From Cecembia calidifontis (lineage in GTDB: Bacteria; Bacteroidota; Bacteroidia; Cytophagales; Cyclobacteriaceae): a stretch of DNA of 64,000 bases. The stretch is taken from positions 806,001 through 870,000 of the forward strand of contig NZ_SGXG01000001.1 in assembly GCF_004216715.1 (NCBI RefSeq). Reading direction: 5' to 3'. Position 1 is the stretch's first letter. The number at the start of each line of letters is the position of its first letter. Below, in pieces: positions 61,987 to 64,000 of this stretch. Under the pieces are notes generated by a model. It saw only the letters and a program-made list of their open reading frames with translations. It did no database searches and had not been told where the DNA came from. Both the position numbers and the translations under genes were made by a program.

Positions 61987-64000
61987 ATGTTAGAAAAAAT
62001 TATCAGATGGAGTGTAGGAAACAAAATCATCGTTTTCCTCCTGGTCATCGGTCTGATTGGATTTGGTGCTTATTCTCTCACCCAAATTCCTATAGGGGCC
62101 GTCCCTGATGTCACCAACAACCAAGTCCAGGTCATTACCACTTCCAGAAACCTTTCCACCGAAGATGTGGAAAGGTACCTGACCTACCCCATCGAACTGG
62201 AGATGGTCAACCTCCCCGGTGTCAAGGAAATCCGCTCGGTATCCAAGTTCGGTCTTTCGGTGGTGACTATCGTTTTCGAGGACAACATGGGTTCCTTCCT
62301 GCCCAGGCAATTGATCGCGGAGAAGATCCAAAGTGCCCAGGAAAACATCCCGCCAGGGTTTGGGTCCCCGTTTATGGGTCCCATCACCACTGGTCTTGGG
62401 GAAATATTCCAATATATCATCGACGTGAAACCCGGCTATGAGGACAAATACAGCCTGACTGACCTAAGGACCATTCAGGATTGGCTGGTCAAAAGACAGT
62501 TATCAGGAATTGCCGGAGTAGTGGAAGTCAATACTTGGGGAGGATTTTTGAAGCAATATGAAGTAGCGATCAATCCAGAGCGTCTCAAATCCCTGCAAAT
62601 AGACCTCAGTCAAGTATACCGCGCCCTAGAGGAAAACAACTCCATTGCCGGAGGGGGTTATATTGAAAAGACCGATGAATCTTATTTCATCCGGGCGGAA
62701 GGACAGGTCAAAACCTTGGAGGAGATCGGTTACATTGTGGTGGATGTCAGACAGGGCACCCCCATTTATGTCAGGGATTTGGGTACGGTGGGTTTTGGAC
62801 ATGCCAACCGCTTTGGTGCCATCACAGCCAATGGTCAAGGAGAAAAAGTTCTTGGACAGGTCATGATGCTGAGAGGGGCCGACTCCAAAGCTACCATCGA
62901 CCGCGTCAAAGAAAAATTGGCCCAAATAGAACCTACCTTACCAGAAGGAATTGTCATCAACGGCTTTTTGGATAGGAGTGACCTGATTGGAAAAACCACT
63001 TTCACCATTGCAGAAAACCTGATTTTAGGTTGTTTGATTGTGATTTTTGTGGTGGTTTTGCTCCTTGGAAATTTCAGGTCAGGCCTCGTAGTCTCTTCTG
63101 TGATCCCCCTTAGCTTGCTCTTTGCCCTTTCGATGATGAACATATTTGGGGTGGATGCGAACCTCATGAGTTTGGGGGCCATTGACTTTGGTATCATCAT
63201 CGACGGAGCGGTGATCATCGTGGAATTCATTGCTTTTCAGCTTTCCAAAGGTTTCCGCGAATTTTCCGGACTTTCCAAGGCACAGATAAAAGAAAAAAGG
63301 GATAAGATTGCGATTGATGCTGCCTCCAAAATGATGCATTCCGCTGTATTTGGACAGATCATCATCATCATCGTCTTCATCCCCATTCTTTCCCTGTCTG
63401 GCGTGGAAGGCAAAATGTTCCGCCCAATGGCCCAGGTGTTTAGCTTTGCGCTGATAGGCACCATGATCCTTGGGCTGACCTATGTGCCTGTGGTTTCCTC
63501 GCTGTTTTTGAAAGCCACAGATCCTGAGAAGAAAAACATCACTTCCCGTTTGCTGGATTTCATCTATCGCTTTTATGAGCCAACCCTCCATTGGGCACTG
63601 CAACATAAAAAAACGGTACTAGGGTTAGCAGTAGGTGTTTTGGTTTTTGCCTTTGGCATTTTCTCCAGGATGGGTGCCGAGTTTATTCCTACTCTGGACG
63701 AGGGGGACTTTGTGATCCAGCCCGTCCTAAAAACCGGCACCACCCTGAGCAATACCATTGAAATGACTACAGAAATCGAAAAAATTCTGTTGACCTTCCC
63801 GGAAGTGGATCAGGTGGTGAGTAGGATCGGTGCGGCCGAAATCCCCACTGACCCCATGTCCATGGAGGAAAGCGACATCATCGTGACCTTAAAACCTCCC
63901 AAAGAATGGCAGACCGTCAGTACCAAAGATGAGCTGGCAGACGCATTCAAAGAGGCGCTTTCCATCATTCCGGGACTGGAATTTGAGTTTACCCAACCCA
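61987..64000 (+). CDS. CusA/CzcA-family heavy-metal efflux RND transporter (3' partial)
   Basis: The frame opens at the ATG at 61987 (MLEKIIRWSVGNKIIVFLLV) and is still open at the window end after 671 codons; complete family members are about 1020-1450 residues. RND features are clear: the first membrane helix at residues 12-32, the periplasmic motif QIPIGAVPDVTNNQVQVITT (characteristic of HME-RND pumps), VNLPGVKEIRSVSKFGLSVV, and the transmembrane block with SLGAIDFGIIIDGAVIIVEF containing the conserved Asp-Gly residues for proton relay. It should export Cu, Ag, Co, Zn or Cd from the periplasm and cytoplasm through a tripartite complex; the adaptor and outer-membrane genes are outside the window. 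Confidence 0.95.
   Translation, partial: MLEKIIRWSVGNKIIVFLLVIGLIGFGAYSLTQIPIGAVPDVTNNQVQVITTSRNLSTEDVERYLTYPIELEMVNLPGVKEIRSVSKFGLSVVTIVFEDNMGSFLPRQLIAEKIQSAQENIPPGFGSPFMGPITTGLGEIFQYIIDVKPGYEDKYSLTDLRTIQDWLVKRQLSGIAGVVEVNTWGGFLKQYEVAINPERLKSLQIDLSQVYRALEENNSIAGGGYIEKTDESYFIRAEGQVKTLEEIGYIVVDVRQGTPIYVRDLGTVGFGHANRFGAITANGQGEKVLGQVMMLRGADSKATIDRVKEKLAQIEPTLPEGIVINGFLDRSDLIGKTTFTIAENLILGCLIVIFVVVLLLGNFRSGLVVSSVIPLSLLFALSMMNIFGVDANLMSLGAIDFGIIIDGAVIIVEFIAFQLSKGFREFSGLSKAQIKEKRDKIAIDAASKMMHSAVFGQIIIIIVFIPILSLSGVEGKMFRPMAQVFSFALIGTMILGLTYVPVVSSLFLKATDPEKKNITSRLLDFIYRFYEPTLHWALQHKKTVLGLAVGVLVFAFGIFSRMGAEFIPTLDEGDFVIQPVLKTGTTLSNTIEMTTEIEKILLTFPEVDQVVSRIGAAEIPTDPMSMEESDIIVTLKPPKEWQTVSTKDELADAFKEALSIIPGLEFEFTQP

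Noticed and set aside
62835..63606. Minus-strand frames of 131 and 175 codons under the CusA/CzcA gene
   Set aside because: The + strand RND frame is continuous with strong family motifs through this interval, so these are shadows.
1..64000. tRNA or rRNA genes
   Set aside because: No cloverleaf with a T-arm GGTTCAAATC-like box and no rRNA-like conserved blocks were recognised by eye; a tRNAscan or Rfam search would be decisive.

Overview
The window looks like a chromosomal segment of a Bacteroidota bacterium, most likely order Cytophagales, family Cyclobacteriaceae (Algoriphagus-like). The taxonomic call is inference. It rests on Bacteroidota-type promoters (TAnnTTTG), weak or absent Shine-Dalgarno signals, and family content: DUF1972 glycosyltransferase, GIN/DUF2807 and DUF4097 proteins, DUF6702-HupE-M1 peptidase block, a PD40-OmpA protein, a propeller sensor and membrane LytTR regulator. 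No rRNA, tRNA or CRISPR array was recognised.

Layout. 1-10.9 kb is a surface-polysaccharide locus: a 5'-truncated polymerase/ligase-like membrane protein, three glycosyltransferases, two methyltransferases and a polyprenyl-phosphate sugar-1-phosphate transferase. A 1445-bp IS4-family element, a 2H phosphoesterase and a universal stress protein are interspersed. 11.4-16.0 kb holds one large two-component-type propeller sensor gene split by a 1654-bp IS1634-family element that is flanked by a perfect-looking 319-bp duplication of the target. 16-18.8 kb holds small hypotheticals and a GIN-domain lipoprotein. 18.9-23.1 kb is an AT-richer accessory islet: a frameshifted Vsr endonuclease, a frameshifted HNH endonuclease, an ART-like protein with a zinc-ribbon partner, and orphan genes bounded by dispersed repeats.

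23.3-34.1 kb carries ordinary metabolic and envelope genes (DUF4097 protein, M19 dipeptidase, 3-hydroxyanthranilate dioxygenase, DUF6702/HupE/M1 peptidase, a large BNR-repeat protein, a thiamine pyrophosphokinase-like protein) and a toxin-antitoxin pair whose toxin has a premature stop. 34.4-46 kb is largely housekeeping (prmC, an RsmB/F-type methyltransferase, guaB, LmbE-like deacetylase, S10 carboxypeptidase, an aldo/keto reductase-RidA fusion, an APC permease). 46-47.7 kb is an IS1380-family element with clear ends and target duplication. 47.8-59.5 kb carries a LytTR regulator, a lipid glycosylation pair (GT2 plus a LAB_N-LAB_N-ArnT fusion), an SNF2 helicase, purU and a double-OmpA protein. 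The end holds a frameshifted double esterase and the 5' part of a CusA/CzcA efflux pump.

Two signals stand out. First, the 9-mer TTATCCACA (the canonical DnaA box) occurs 23 times by eye, 22 of them between 35.2 and 59.6 kb, where about one is expected by chance in the whole window; this suggests proximity to the replication origin or a DnaA-titrating domain. Second, the IS1634-type insertion shows a 319-bp target duplication. In addition, at least five genes are broken by single frameshifts, a nonsense codon or multiple lesions, besides the IS-split sensor, which points to gene decay or to residual assembly errors.
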